A DNA stretch of 64,000 bases from Dipylidium caninum (Eukaryota; Platyhelminthes; Cestoda; Cyclophyllidea; Dipylidiidae), in contig QEYB01000100.1 of the NCBI GenBank assembly GCA_017562135.1, forward strand, positions 81,327 through 145,326. Reading direction: 5' to 3'. The stretch's first letter is position 1, and every line of letters starts with the position of its first letter. The position numbers and the translations under genes were made by a program. The notes under the pieces are model-generated. The model had not been told where the DNA came from. It worked only from the letters and a program-made list of their open reading frames with translations, and ran no database searches. This document shows positions 1-10,796 of this stretch, piece after piece.

Positions 1-809
1 GAGTGGATGGATTGTGGGGAGGAGAGGGTTATTACAATGGTCGGTTATAGGAACGCCGAAGTGTAGGGGAGGAATGGAAAGAATGATGAGGCTGCGGGAA
101 GGGGACAAATGTACTCGAGAGTGTGGACACTGTGATTGGAAGGCGGACTGAGGCACGAAGAAGTGAGGATCGCCATTTAACTGTTTTGCCAAGGTGACAG
201 AATGTGGTTAGTGGCATGAGAATTTACAGAACCGCGTCACTTTCCGTTTCATCCCACATAACCGACCGAGATACCGTCAATGTCCCCTCATTTCATCTCA
301 CCTCACATCACCTCATTTCTACTCCTTCCCCTCTACCTTATTTCTTCCTTCTTCTCCCCTCATTGCCTCATCGCCCATAATGTGCGAAGTGATGGTGTCA
401 GAAATTTGACTGTTTCGCTTTCGATTCGACAACATCCGCTCGCCTACAGTGTTTATTCCTATCCTTGCAAGTCTAGTTATTTCGACCACAGAAGATGTCC
501 ACTGCTCATTCCATATGACGACTTCTACACACGTACAATCACTTTCTTCACACTAATGCCGCCTTAGTCTTTAAGTCCCTTCACTTTTGTGTCTCAATTC
601 CACCCTCAAGGCTTTCTTCACTCGTATGAGATGAGGTGAAGCTGTAACATGCACATTGTCATCCTGTCCTATCCGACTGCCCTTGTCCAAGAAGTTAACT
701 AAGGTCTTTAGGGGCCTTCGCTACAAGACAAGGGGGTACAGCTTTGTAGTGGTAAGATTTTTTACAAACGAACACAACCCGAGAGGTGCTGCTTGATGGA
801 AAGGCGTTT
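1..809. other. Flank outside the repeats, no gene seen
   Basis: Unique sequence left of the first repeat block. I compared it with the sequence upstream of the direct copy at 59,060 and found no similarity, so the homology begins at about 810. Short open frames occur but none has a convincing start, splice context or second copy. Confidence 0.5.
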
Positions 810-2198
810 TCAGTTAAGTGTAATATATTGCAAAACTGTCCTAAGTGGACTTTTCAATCGTCGCCTCGTCATTACATCACTGATGGTGTAGTCTAATCCT
901 TGACCTCACCCCTTCACACTCGTACCTTCCAACCATTGTAGATGGGCAGAGAGGGAGGGAGGGAGGGAGGGAGGGAGGGAGGGAGCAGAAGGAGTGTTTT
1001 GCAATGTCGAGTGGGGGGGGGAAGAGGGACGCGGCGGCAGAGAAGAATTAACAGACCTATGCGATATGAAGGTCGCGAGGAGATTCATTGGCGTTGCAAA
1101 CGGACATTACAACGTCCATCCCTCCGATACTGCATGTGTGTGTGTATGTGTTTGACTCCCTAATCGGTTCTCCATCACACGCTGCCACGTCACTTTTGAC
1201 AAAGCCTCAGTAACGCAATTGGCAGTGAGCGGTGCGATGTCAAGGCAAAATATCCTGTAACCCTGCCCACACTGCCCTCATAACTGGGCGGCATTTTACT
1301 CTGGTGGCGAGGGCAAGAACAAAAGCGAAGAGGATGGAGAAACATTCACTGCCTCTCAAATTCGAAATCCTCTATACGCTGTGAAGTGTTTAGTGGGAAA
1401 TCTCGCTCTTTGCTCTCTACTCTTCTGCATTATGGTAAACGTCACTGAAATGCAACACAAAATCTCCCTATGTTGGCTTTACCGTCACTGGACTATTGTT
1501 TGGAATCTCCAAACTGTGAGCCCTTGCGTGAATGTGTTCAATATCAAATCGATCAGTGTTTGAGAGGGGAGATCGTGCGCACGCTTGATTGAGCGTCTCC
1601 AAGCGCTACAATCGCACGATAGAGCGACAACCAGCCAACCAGCGAGAGGCTCGGTTGCAATTGGACAAACACTAAGTGGGAGCGCAAAAAACACACTTGA
1701 TGGTGTTGAATGAAATAAACGTAGTGAAGAAATAAAGAAGCAACAGCATTCAATTCTATGCTATTGTCACCGACACGCGTCCCAGAACGGTCCACCTTTT
1801 GTGCACTCAGACATTGTGTGGGGCGGGGGGCGGGGGACTACGGGGAATATAAGGGAAGGATAAGTAGTAGGAGAAAGGTGGATCGCCGCACCATGAAATT
1901 CATGACCGGCATCTCAACCAGCTTCTTCATGCGAGATAACGTGAGGGCGGCGAGGGATCAGGTGATCGTGGCGGATCACACGCGTTGGAACCACAATGCC
2001 GACTCGACAACATGTCCATCATTGCTAAGTAGGTTGTAGTCGCTTACATTTGACGCGTTGTTTGTTGGGTGGTAGTGTCACCGTCAGGACTAGTGTCGCA
2101 TGAGGTAGACCAAGCGGAAGGCGGCCAGATTTGTGTCGTGTAAAAAGGCTCCTGGTCAGCGTCCTCAGGCTCGAAAGGAGTATGAACCCGAAAGCACA
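810..2198 (+). repeat. Repeat block A, copy 1
   Basis: This block of about 1.4 kb is repeated in the same orientation at 59,060-60,488, at about 85% identity by eye. Both copies hold, in the same order, a GGGA tract, the segment beginning AAAGCCTCAGTA, two AATAAA motifs, and an ATG (1,892 here, 60,178 there) opening a 16-codon frame. In this copy a GTGAGG donor follows that frame. The block runs without a break into the left palindrome arm at 2,199, which probably preserves the original order. No protein family is recognised. Confidence 0.7.
951..985 (+). repeat. GGGA tetranucleotide tract
   Basis: About eight GGGA units, an arrangement able to form a G-quadruplex. The same place in block A copy 2 (about 59,208-59,246) also carries a G-rich tract, with GGGGA and GGGA units. 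Confidence 0.85.
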
Positions 2199-3675
2199 AC
2201 ACACTTCGTGAGCTGGTTTTTTAGGCAGCCAAATCAACTGGATCAAAGCTATTCGCGCCACTCACAGCTCCTTGTGGTCGCCGGACAAGCAAACTCTCTT
2301 GAGCAAAGTCATGTCTCCATTCACGCGTTTGCATATGAGGTGTGTTTGTTTCGTTGGCCATCTAATCACTCCGGCCTGTTGCTGCCTCTGTTCTATTGGC
2401 TTTCGGAGCACTCCTCGCACTTTCATCTAACTATCTGCTCTTTCAAGTCTCGCTCCGTCGATTACCTGTTTTTATCTACTTATTGCCACTCCTTCTCTTT
2501 TCTATCGCTCAGACCTCAGGCCGAAAGCCTAGTTGGCAAACAGGTTCAAGCAGGGGGCGAAAGGAACATTTGCGGGTACGAAGGCGTGAGGAGTGATGAG
2601 CGAACCGTAGGCAAAACTGTATTGGGTCATCGAGACGGTTGTCGATGGGCGATGTCCCACTGATTACGCCGCTGGGGATTGCTCGGAATTCGGTGAAGTA
2701 AATGTGAGTAGGAAAGTCCGTATTGAAGAGCATGCGGGTAAAAATACGGCAGGCTACCGTCTGGAGCCCAATGGAAGAAGGGGGTGGTTGTTTAGGGATA
2801 GGTAGTGAAAATGGGTGCGTCAACAGGACATCGTCTGCAACAGCCGCACGCTGTTTATGTCGGACTCCACTTGCTTCTCTTGTGAGCGTTAAGTTCTGTC
2901 GGTGAGAGGATTTGGGGGAGGAAGAAGAGTAAGAAAACAAAGATGATTTCGCGATGGCGATCGCTCACGTGCGGGGAGTGACTGACGGCACCTGACCGCA
3001 TGCATGTCGAGCGAAATGCTCCCTTACGTGGAAAGGTTAAAGGGGATCCCTCAAAGCCTGGACACGGCCGTTCTATCATTGCATTGTGATGCCAATACAC
3101 TGCGCTACGCTGCGTTTCTCGAGCACAACGTTTAATGAGAAACAACTGCTTTCTTTAAGATAGATATCATTACCTACCCTTATGTACCAGTAGCACTTCG
3201 CACGTCGCAATCTTCCAAGTCTACACAAAGTCGGTCTACTCTGCGCGGCAGCAAGAGGACGCGATTGAGACAATATGCGATGTAATATGGTCAAATTTTG
3301 CTTCAATTCAACAATGTAGCCAAGGAGGTGACGGATGTTGTGCATTCGCATTTTGTTCTCCCCGGCAACACTCTCGAATCACCCCATGGTGAGTCGAGTG
3401 TGTTGGTCAAGCAAATCAGAGGTGTGAACGGATTCCGGGAAAGTGATTTACATATTTCGAAAGGAATTGCATTGGGGTGCAAATGGTGTGATAACCACAC
3501 TGATTTTCGAACAATTCTCATCAGCTGACATGCAGTCACGGTTGATCATTGAACCTTACGACGACTGGACTACCCGAAGATAACGACTGGTCTCTACTCC
3601 CTGCACTCTCAAATGTCTACTCGTGTGAATAGCTTGAGCTGCAGTATAAAGAAGCTGACCGACGTTTGCGCCTGC
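2199..3675. other. Arm sequence, no gene called
   Basis: Matches 47,771-49,378 in reverse complement, with an extra block of about 60 bases on the right near 49,250. Open frames occur on both strands, but they are interrupted differently in the two copies and I see no splice-supported exon. Confidence 0.4.
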
Positions 3676-3837
3676 TTAAGGCTCTGCCGCGGGGCTTATC
3701 TCAACTCGACTAGGTAGGCGCTGCAGGCGACGCTTTTCATTTTTTCCTTTCTTGCTGTAATCTTCCGTCATCGAGGCGAAGACGCTGTCCGTCGAGGAAT
3801 CTCTAGAAGAAACAACGTCGTCCACCCGCCGATGTTT
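3676..3837 (-). CDS. Putative terminal exon, Ser-rich (left copy)
   Basis: An acceptor on the minus strand (GATGACGCAG, ending at 3,838) is followed by 53 codons and a TAA. The right arm has an exon of exactly the same length at 47,609-47,770, with acceptor and stop conserved and no indels. In the central stretch SSRDSSTDSVFASMT the copies differ at four third-codon positions, all synonymous, which suggests past constraint in this frame. The ends contain about seven amino-acid changes. No domain is recognised and upstream exons were not found. It could still be a non-coding stretch that stayed open by chance. Confidence 0.35.
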   Translation of the reverse strand, partial: KHRRVDDVVSSRDSSTDSVFASMTEDYSKKGKNEKRRLQRLPSRVEISPAAEP

Positions 3838-4882
3838 CTGCGTCATCGTAGGGAAGCAAGAAGGGATGAAATGCACGATTTCTACTCTCTGCCCCAACTG
3901 TTACTGCATCGAGCAGGAGTGACAGCAAGGCTTTATTGAGGAGCACAATCGGGAGGGAAGGTTAACGCAGACCTCTGTACAGCGGAAGTGAGGAGAATTA
4001 CTCGGCAGCGCGGTCGCCGGCTAATCTTGAGATAATAGAAAGTGGACGTGGTCAAGAGGAAAATGGTGGGCGCGATAGTACTTCAGTTCCGCGCAGCGCC
4101 GTCAAAATTTCCAGCCTCGTGCAAATTAAACGAGTTCCATCATTGGTACAATTGGTGATGTGCATTTCTCCTCACGTGGACCGTGTCCCATAGCATTCTT
4201 AACCATTTGAGTCACTCAATGGAGAGAAATCCCAAGTGTTAATCCTCGAAGCGCCGAGTTCACCAGGGTCGAACTCCACTTCCATTCCCTCGAATAGTCC
4301 GCACGGCATCGCATCAAGCGCGACTTCGTGTCGTCGCGACATCGTTTTGTCGATGATGACGCTGCCCTTCGTCTAGTGCATGTACGAATTTTAGGATGCA
4401 TTCCCACAATTTTTCCGGGAATGCCGACGAATTGATCCGCTTTGTCGAGGGGGGAAAGAGGCATGGTGTAGAATGTTTGACATGCTTTTCACCGTCGCAC
4501 CGCACGAGTAAAGCAACAGCGTGGGAGTCTGTTCTCTCTGCGCAGCCTCGCTATCGTAGTGGTTTGCATCGCCGGAGGCCGAGAGCCCATTTGGAGAGGA
4601 GAGAGAGTGCACTCAGTGGTCAATCTGCCTGCTTCGAGCCGATTATGAAATGGCGCCTTTAATGAGGTGTAGCATATGTATGTTTGAAACCATCTCCTGG
4701 CCTCCGACTGTCTCGGCAACACCTCAATGCAATACTGACTTAAACTCGGGTTGAACTCACGCATTCGATTAAGACTGGAAAAGCCTCAGTCAACCAATGC
4801 GAGTCGTGGAATTCTTCGGCTTCACGTCAGGTTAACCGTCTCCCTAACTGTGGCAGTATGCAAGCCCAAAAAAAACCGTCTA
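3838..4882. other. Arm sequence, no gene called
   Basis: Homologous to about 46,483-47,608 in reverse complement. Overlapping open frames lie near 4,216-4,764 on the minus strand, but their right-arm equivalents are shifted in frame, so I do not call a gene. Confidence 0.4.
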
Positions 4883-5050
4883 TCAGGGTCGAGGGTGAGT
4901 CCGGTCAGTATTCTGTTCATCCGCCTTTCCCTTGGACATGGAGGAAGACATCATTAAATTCATCTTCTCTGGCTTCTCAGCACTGTCACACGACATAGCT
5001 TTTTCTGCCGAATCCTCTTCAGCCAGCATTGCCGCTGCTCTAAGCAAAGA
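4883..5050 (-). CDS. Putative terminal exon, LLRAAAMLAEEDSAEK (left copy)
   Basis: An acceptor (TTTGTACTGCAG, ending at 5,051) precedes 55 codons and a TGA. The right arm has the same 168-nt exon at 46,315-46,482, with acceptor, frame and stop kept and no indels. The predicted peptide is hydrophilic, rich in Ala, Glu, Lys, Ser and Met. Across the first 46 codons the copies differ by two synonymous and two amino-acid changes; the last ten codons differ more. Family unknown. Upstream exons on the minus strand are not resolved, although a conserved GTAAGC donor-like site lies near 5,370. Confidence 0.3.
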   Translation of the reverse strand, partial: SLLRAAAMLAEEDSAEKAMSCDSAEKPEKMNLMMSSSMSKGKADEQNTDRTHPRP

Positions 5051-6610
5051 CTGCAGTACAAATGACGGAATGATGAATATCACTTGCAGTGCCCACTTGG
5101 TCGATGTGAGGGAAGCCCCGTGAAGGAGGTTTCAATAGGTTCACACGTCGGTCAGTTTCTTTCGACTGCAGCTTGAGCTGACCAGACGAGCAGACGCTTG
5201 CCAGTGCAGAGAATGGATATCGGTCGTCTGCTCCGGATGGTTAGTCGCCTACGAGCTTAATGATCAACCGTTGCTAGGTGACAGTCAATGTTTTATTCAC
5301 GGCTGATGTCTTCTCCCAAATTGAAACTCGGTATATGGAGGACAAGCAGTGTGATTCTCAGACTGCTTACTCCGGCAATGAAGGCCCGAGGAATAGTGAG
5401 TTTGGGGGCTTAGACTGTTGGGCGGCGCTAGGTAGGTGCGTCGTGACATTCCTGAAATGCACCGGCACATGCCACGATTGGCTGTTCTTTGTCTGTACAC
5501 TCTTCGCCTCTGTCTCGCCCACTATTTCATTCGTCGACTCAGGATTCTCCTTTTTTCCGACATCTCTATTACAGACTCCGCTCTCACACGTTCATGACTC
5601 GGCCGATTCTTTCGTGTGAGAAAGTAGCGGGGAATTTGGTCGAGATCAACGGGGTTTGAAGCGAATGATATTGCACACTGATGTGATCTCACGTACCGAG
5701 TGGCGAGCAGAGTTTAAGTTTGGCTCTGCACGACTTCTAGGCGGTGGCCAATGCTCATCCCACTTTACGGCTTTTGCATACACCCAACCGCTTTCTACAC
5801 TCAAATATCCCCTTTCGCTCCAACTCGCCTCATTCTTCACTGACCTCTTCGCTCGCGTGTGATGGGTGCAACCTCACTCATATGAAGCCTGATGACTACT
5901 GATTCATTCTTCGTGCCCATCTCCACTCCACCTAGAGTGAGGACTGACTCTGAAAGAGAGAATGCTGCAGGTGAAGTGACGGTGCAGAAAGTGTAGAAGA
6001 AACTGCTTCGTCTGCTCGACTACATGGAACAGGAGACGAGGCAGAGCCAGACTCGCCAGTGGATCGGGAAGGCGGACGCCATGGCACAGACGAGGACGAT
6101 GTAGGGCAGGATATGCTGATGTCGGCTGAACGGCGTCGTTTACGCCGCGCAAAGGATTTTCGGAGGAAGTGGACCATCACGCACTGCAAAATGTATTTTA
6201 TTTGTGCATCAATGAAGTCTTGTGACTGTTCTTATCTATCTACATTATTTCTCCTCCTGTGCCTGCCCAGGAATAAAGGAAGCAGCACCACTGATTCTTC
6301 CGCCATATAATCTCATTTCACTTCAGCGAAGTCTGGTGGCGCTGATTTAATAGAGAAAGAAATCGCTCTATCACGATTCTGATCGCGTTTCACCACAATT
6401 TGTTGTTTTTAACAAGGTGAAATGCTGAAGGAATGCGACAGTGGATGGAATGTGGCGGGAGAGTAGGAGGGCGACGAGGGTTGACAGGTGTGCATTGCTC
6501 GAGGGTTGGAGATTGAACATCACAGGGGCGAGGCACATTGTGACGGATGCTCGTTAATGGATGAGGCTGTGCTGAAGCAATGCTTTTGATAGGACTCTGT
6601 TGTCACTCGA

Positions 6611-6865
6611 TCACCCTAAACACATACACCCCTGCTTGCAATGAACGAAATCGAGCCCTCCTTCAACAGGATGAGTGCGGGTGTCTTCGGCACTGGTGTA
6701 TGCGGACTGGCTGAATGACTTATTGACCTGTAGGTTGATTTGGAGGCTAAGTTGTTTATAACCGTTAACGTAATATCCCCTCCATAGGAATGCCTTGTCG
6801 AACAGTTTACCTTTGGGATGACAAATAATCAAAGAGGTGATCACATTCATGGCTTGCAGTGCCGA
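6611..6865 (-). CDS. Hypothetical ORF conserved between arms (left copy)
   Basis: A minus-strand frame of about 84 codons ends in TGA. Its right-arm partner is 45,098-45,352. The pair has no indels and the same stop, and shares the core KLFDKAFLWRGYY. Substitutions are mostly amino-acid changing (about 11 against 5 synonymous), so selection on the protein is not supported. I see no domain, membrane segment or splice signal. It may simply be a frame that has not yet been closed. Confidence 0.18.
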   Translation of the reverse strand, partial: SALQAMNVITSLIICHPKGKLFDKAFLWRGYYVNGYKQLSLQINLQVNKSFSQSAYTSAEDTRTHPVEGGLDFVHCKQGCMCLG

Positions 6866-7424
6866 GGTTGACGGCGGTTTGATCTTGGTGGAAGAATGGA
6901 AACTTGGCCGGTTGTTCATTCTCCAGCCTATGTAGTCTGGTTCGGTCTCGTATGTTTCGATCTGTATGGACTGCTAGAGTGAATTCAATTACCACCTTCA
7001 TTACTCGTCCCTGTTATTGCATTCATACCTGAAGGTAAATGAAATGCCTAATAGGCAAGCGGGATGTCAACCAGTCAACAGTCATGTCTACAGTCGAAAA
7101 TGTTGACATGACAACCTATGTTTGAGGTCGGATTGGCGACTGTAATGAGTGCAAAAAAAGCGACCGATGATGTTACTTATGCCTACGTGACCATTTGTAA
7201 GACCTGGGGAGTTGTAGAAATTTGCTTGAAAATCTATCGTAGTGGGCATTTAGCAGTATCCTGTGTTAGAGTCGACGCGAGGGACACCTGAGCGCTACTT
7301 GATGAGGAGGTGGAGTGAGTAGGGGGGAACAAGTTGCGCATCTAACTCATCAAGACTCCTCCATCAGCCTGGTGATAAGTGATTGCCGGGGTGGACACAT
7401 AGAAAGCCACGGTTCACCTATATA

Positions 7425-7619
7425 TTACCATTTGATGAGTTTCTGAGTGCGTCCACCATGCTGTTCATGAAGCTGGAGTATTCCACCTCCTTTATTCATG
7501 GACGATGGAGTGGCTACAGGATTGTGTGAGGAAAGGGGACTGTGGACATTGGCAAGTAGAAGGTGATAGCTTTTCAGGTGAAAGGTTTGTGAAGCAGATG
7601 GTCTTTTGGTATGTGACAC
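7425..7619 (-). CDS. Hypothetical ORF with in-frame indels between arms (left copy)
   Basis: A minus-strand frame of 64 codons pairs with 44,332-44,538 on the right (68 codons). The copies differ by two 6-nt insertions, both multiples of three, and both end in a stop after the shared ending LIKW. Neighbouring non-coding sequence has indels of all sizes, so frame-preserving indels hint at coding use. No family is recognised and no start or splice evidence decides the gene model. Confidence 0.22.
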   Translation of the reverse strand: MSHTKRPSASQTFHLKSYHLLLANVHSPLSSHNPVATPSSMNKGGGILQLHEQHGGRTQKLIKW

Positions 7620-8199
7620 GTGAAAAGGGACTTAGAAAAGCTAGTGACATTTGCTATGAGGGTGGGGCGAGATGCAGTCAGAAGGTGGAGAAGACAAAGT
7701 AGTCACTTGCTCATAGTCGCTGTATCCTCTAATGCTTGACTGCAGGCTTACGGTGAAACGGTACTGACTTCCACCTTTCCCTTCCAGCTTGACAGGCATG
7801 CAGGCGGCATGCAAGCAGTCAGGCAGGCCAATAGGAAGAGGTCTTGACTGAAATGGTCACTGTCTGCCCATATGACATTGAAGGCGAGGCGAGATGGCGA
7901 AATGCATACACAACGAGTGGCGTGACTGTGAGGCTTATTGGAGAGAAGGAGAAATGCTCTGCGTTGTATGTCTTCTAGGCTTGATCACAGTATTGTGGGT
8001 ACAAGGACAGATTGCAATTATCCGCACCACAGTTGCGAATAAGAGTGAAGAAAAGCGGAAATCAGCGGTTAGGGCAAACGCGGCCTTGCCTTAGTCTCAT
8101 GTGGGAAAGAAGTGCTAGCGAGGTAGAGCGGTATTGTCATACTCGACTTGATACAAGATGATAGCTCGATGTAGGGGCTGGAGGATAACCAGAAGCATT

Positions 8200-8360
8200 G
8201 GTAGGAGAAAGGAGAAGAAGAAAAAGGAGAAGGAGAAGGAGAAGGAGAAGGGGAAGAACTTAAATAATGCGGAAGAGGGAAATTTGTGGGCTAAATAAGA
8301 GAATAGAGGAAGGGAAGGGAAGGGAAGGGAAGGGAAGGGAAGGAAAGGAAAGGAAAGAAT
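8200..8360 (+). repeat. Purine tract, GGAGAA and GGGAA units
   Basis: An almost purely A/G strand with about five GGAGAA-type units, then about six GGGAA units and GGAAA units. The homologous place in the right arm (about 43,680-43,790) has lost most of the repeat, so the tract grew here or shrank there after duplication. Confidence 0.8.
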
Positions 8361-8644
8361 GAAGGAATGAAGGCGAGTAGAGGGGAGGAAACAGTCTATT
8401 CACTCTCCCCTGATTGATATCGAGGACGAGTATTGATGTTGACAGGCGACCTCTGAACCGGTAGAGACGTGTGCTTTGCAAAAGGCATTACAGGAGAGAG
8501 AATAGGCTAATGGTGAGTGGGCGAGAGAAGTGAATTGGGCTTAGTTGATCTTTGGAGACATCACAGTTGTAGCCAAATGTGTGACGAGACTAAGAACAGT
8601 CAAATTTATACACAGAGATCGGATTAGACTGTGTGAAGATATTG

Positions 8645-8760
8645 GCAGATGCAGATGCAGATGCAGAGGCAGAACCGTGGGTTGGCCGCCGAGGCAGAAG
8701 GCGAAAGCGAAAGCGAAGTCAAGGTGAAGGTGACGGTGAAGGTGAAGGTGAAGGTGAAGG
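8645..8760 (+). repeat. Hexanucleotide runs GCAGAT, GCGAAA, GGTGAA
   Basis: Three short runs of six-base units in series. The reverse complement is present in shorter form at about 43,330-43,420 in the right arm. They keep frames open by composition, so ORFs across them carry little weight. Confidence 0.75.
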
Positions 8761-9187
8761 CTTTTCGATGAACGAGTCGGCAGTTCGGGTAACTGGTTAG
8801 ACTACTGAGCTTGCTAAATGGCGGCTTCATGATATAGGTTGATTTCAGCCACAAGGGCCAAGACGGCGCCCATTTCCCCACGAGAGTATGGTCTGCGCCG
8901 CTGCCTAAAGTAGCCACGACATACTTGGGTGCATGGCGCTTTACTTTATCCCTGACAACTGCCTGAACGCGCCCACTCACGAAGTGCTGACAACCATGGC
9001 ATGCAGAATTACTGACGCGGCCATAATCGATTGTGAGCTGCGGTATCTATTGAATTTGAATTTGTTGACGTCCTTCCTCGTGCAGAAAGTCACTTTGCGA
9101 ACTTGACCCTTGCTCTCCTAGGAGAACTGCCATACTCAGGCACTTGAGAGTCAACCTGGGTTTACGAAAGCAGTGCTTCTACCAGAA

Positions 9188-9433
9188 ATGGTAGGGATGA
9201 TGAAGGAAGAGAGGCGTCGCATTTTGAAGAAGAGTAGGCTTGAAAGTCTCCTTACAGCTCCTGTTGGCAATTTGGGTCGCCAACGGCGTCATGCTCTATT
9301 CAATGTCACCTCCGACGCCTTACCAACCATCCTCGAAGTAAATGAGGAAGACGAAGTAGTGAGGGGCGGAGTCGTAGTAGAAGTGAAAGTGAAAATGGAA
9401 GTGGATGTGGAAAATGGGAGCGAAAGGGCCTAG
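9188..9433 (+). CDS. Hypothetical ORF upstream of the five-exon gene
   Basis: From ATG 9,188 the frame encodes 81 residues: a basic start (MVGMMKEERRRILKKSR) and an acidic, Val/Glu-rich end. The right-arm equivalent (about 42,740-42,990, minus) is broken by an extra base and a changed start, so only this copy is open. It lies 586 bases upstream of the five-exon gene on the same strand and could be one of its exons, but I could not join it by splice sites. No family is recognised. Confidence 0.2.
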   Translation: MVGMMKEERRRILKKSRLESLLTAPVGNLGRQRRHALFNVTSDALPTILEVNEEDEVVRGGVVVEVKVKMEVDVENGSERA

Positions 9434-9990
9434 GCGATCGGTACGAAAGACGAGACCGAGTCAGAGACAATTGCTTGGGCTTTGACTTTGAGTTTGGCAG
9501 GGGTTGGGACAGACAGCGACAAGTGGAGGGTGGAAGTGCAAGAGTAGGTGGAAGTGGTGGTGGAAACGGAGACGGAGACGGAGACGGAGACGGAGACGGG
9601 GACGGAGGAGGAAACAGAAGCGGATGTGGAGACGCTGACGCTGACGCGAATGCGGACGAAGCGAAGACGGAAGCGGAGGCGGAAATGGAAGCGATTGCGG
9701 ATGGAGATTTTTGTGCGGCTGAGGAGACGGGACGGAGTAAAAGGACGATGACGAATGTGAGAGAAGGAGAGGCGGCGAGGAAGAAGCAGAAGAAGGAATA
9801 AGCATGAAAGAATTGTTTTCATGGGCAGAATACGAAAAAGAAGGGCGAAGAGAGTGCACGAATTCAAGGGAAAGACAAGCAGAAGAAGGGGAAGTAGAAG
9901 AATAGGGAGAAGGAGAGGTCGATTTGCAATTGGAGAGAAGTTGGGCAATTGGAGTATTGGGTGGAGTTGGGGTGGAAGAAGGTGTGGAAA
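9400..9990 (+). repeat. Purine-rich region with GGAGAC repeats
   Basis: The plus strand is strongly purine-biased, with a run of about five GGAGAC units near 9,568-9,600. Acidic low-complexity frames are open through it. A frame with the shared stretch IADGD is open in both arms (9,475-9,801 here; inside 42,115-42,729 minus on the right, 204 codons). Bias alone can keep such frames open, so I list it as a low-complexity region that may be translated. Confidence 0.55.
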
Positions 9991-10019
9991 CATTGACACG
10001 GGAGAGGAGTCTGGGAAAG

Positions 10020-10639
10020 ATGACCCTGAGTGGGCTGAAGAAACACTCCAACGCATCCGTGAGTGTTCGCTTACTTAGTTTTCGTCGAAGTTGCCTTCCC
10101 GAGGAGCGTGGTGTCGGAGTTTATCGGTGAACCTTGACTGAAGAGAATGTGTTTTCTCTGCATAATTGCCAACCGAATGTGTTGCAGCGAGGAGACGCCT
10201 TCGACGAAGCCATCTACAAGGAAATCTGTAAGCGACCAGTGTACATTGGTTTCAAGTATCGGTGCAAGTTGGTACCAAATTCAGAGGCATTTAAGTCAAA
10301 TGACTTATTTTGCAGCCGAAAAGAAGATTCACGAGCCTATTTTGTTGCTATTGGAGGAAGAGGTAGATGACGTGAGTGGATGACAGAATCGGTGAGACTT
10401 AGAGGTTGGAGCGCAGCGGAGGTCGAGGAGCCGAGGGGCCAAGGAGTCGGTTAGTCGAGGAGTCAGGCAGTCGAACGAAAAATGAGGTGGGCAGAGCTTT
10501 GGAGGTCGCACGTGGACACAAGCAAGGTGAGTGGATAGGGGAGGGGAAGAATGTGAATGCTTGCCCGTGATTGAATACGCCTTGAGTAAAGACCGTGTCC
10601 GGCTAAAATTTAACTTTCTCCAAAATTAGGGATCGTTAA
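10020..10639 (+). CDS. Small five-exon gene, intact left copy
   Basis: Proposed exons are 10,020-10,058, 10,188-10,227, 10,316-10,371, 10,495-10,526 and 10,630-10,639 (39, 40, 56, 32 and 10 nt). All phases match and the total is 59 codons with a TAA stop. Donors are GTGAGT, GTAAGC, GTGAGT and GTGAGT; acceptors are TTGCAG, TTGCAG, GGGCAG and AATTAG. The predicted 58-residue product is charged, with the core EKKIHEPILLLLEEEVDD in exon 3; no signal peptide or known domain. Four near-consensus donors in phase are unlikely by chance. The first exon may extend upstream, since only the ATG shared by both arms fixes the start. The right-arm copy is a pseudogene. Function unknown. Confidence 0.55.
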
Positions 10640-10796
10640 AAGCGGCGTTTGTCTAAGAGGAGAGAGTAGTGAGCGAGTAACATGAAGACGAGCATTCACT
10701 TCGTCAATATGCAGAATCTGTGAAGACCGATGAGCAGCTCAACACGCCAACACGTCAACAGGCCATCGGTTGAGGAACTCATGCAAGTCGGACTGC

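Larger units (their letters stand above)
5051..9187. other. Arm sequence with short paired ORFs
   Basis: Homologous to about 42,950-46,310 on the right. Identity is highest (about 93%) at 5.1-5.6 kb. It contains the two ORF pairs and the purine tracts listed separately. I found no other exon with splice support. Confidence 0.4.

Noticed and set aside
1892..1939. 16-codon first exon in block A with GTGAGG donor
   Set aside because: The ATG frame is kept in copy 2 but the donor is not, and no second exon was found.
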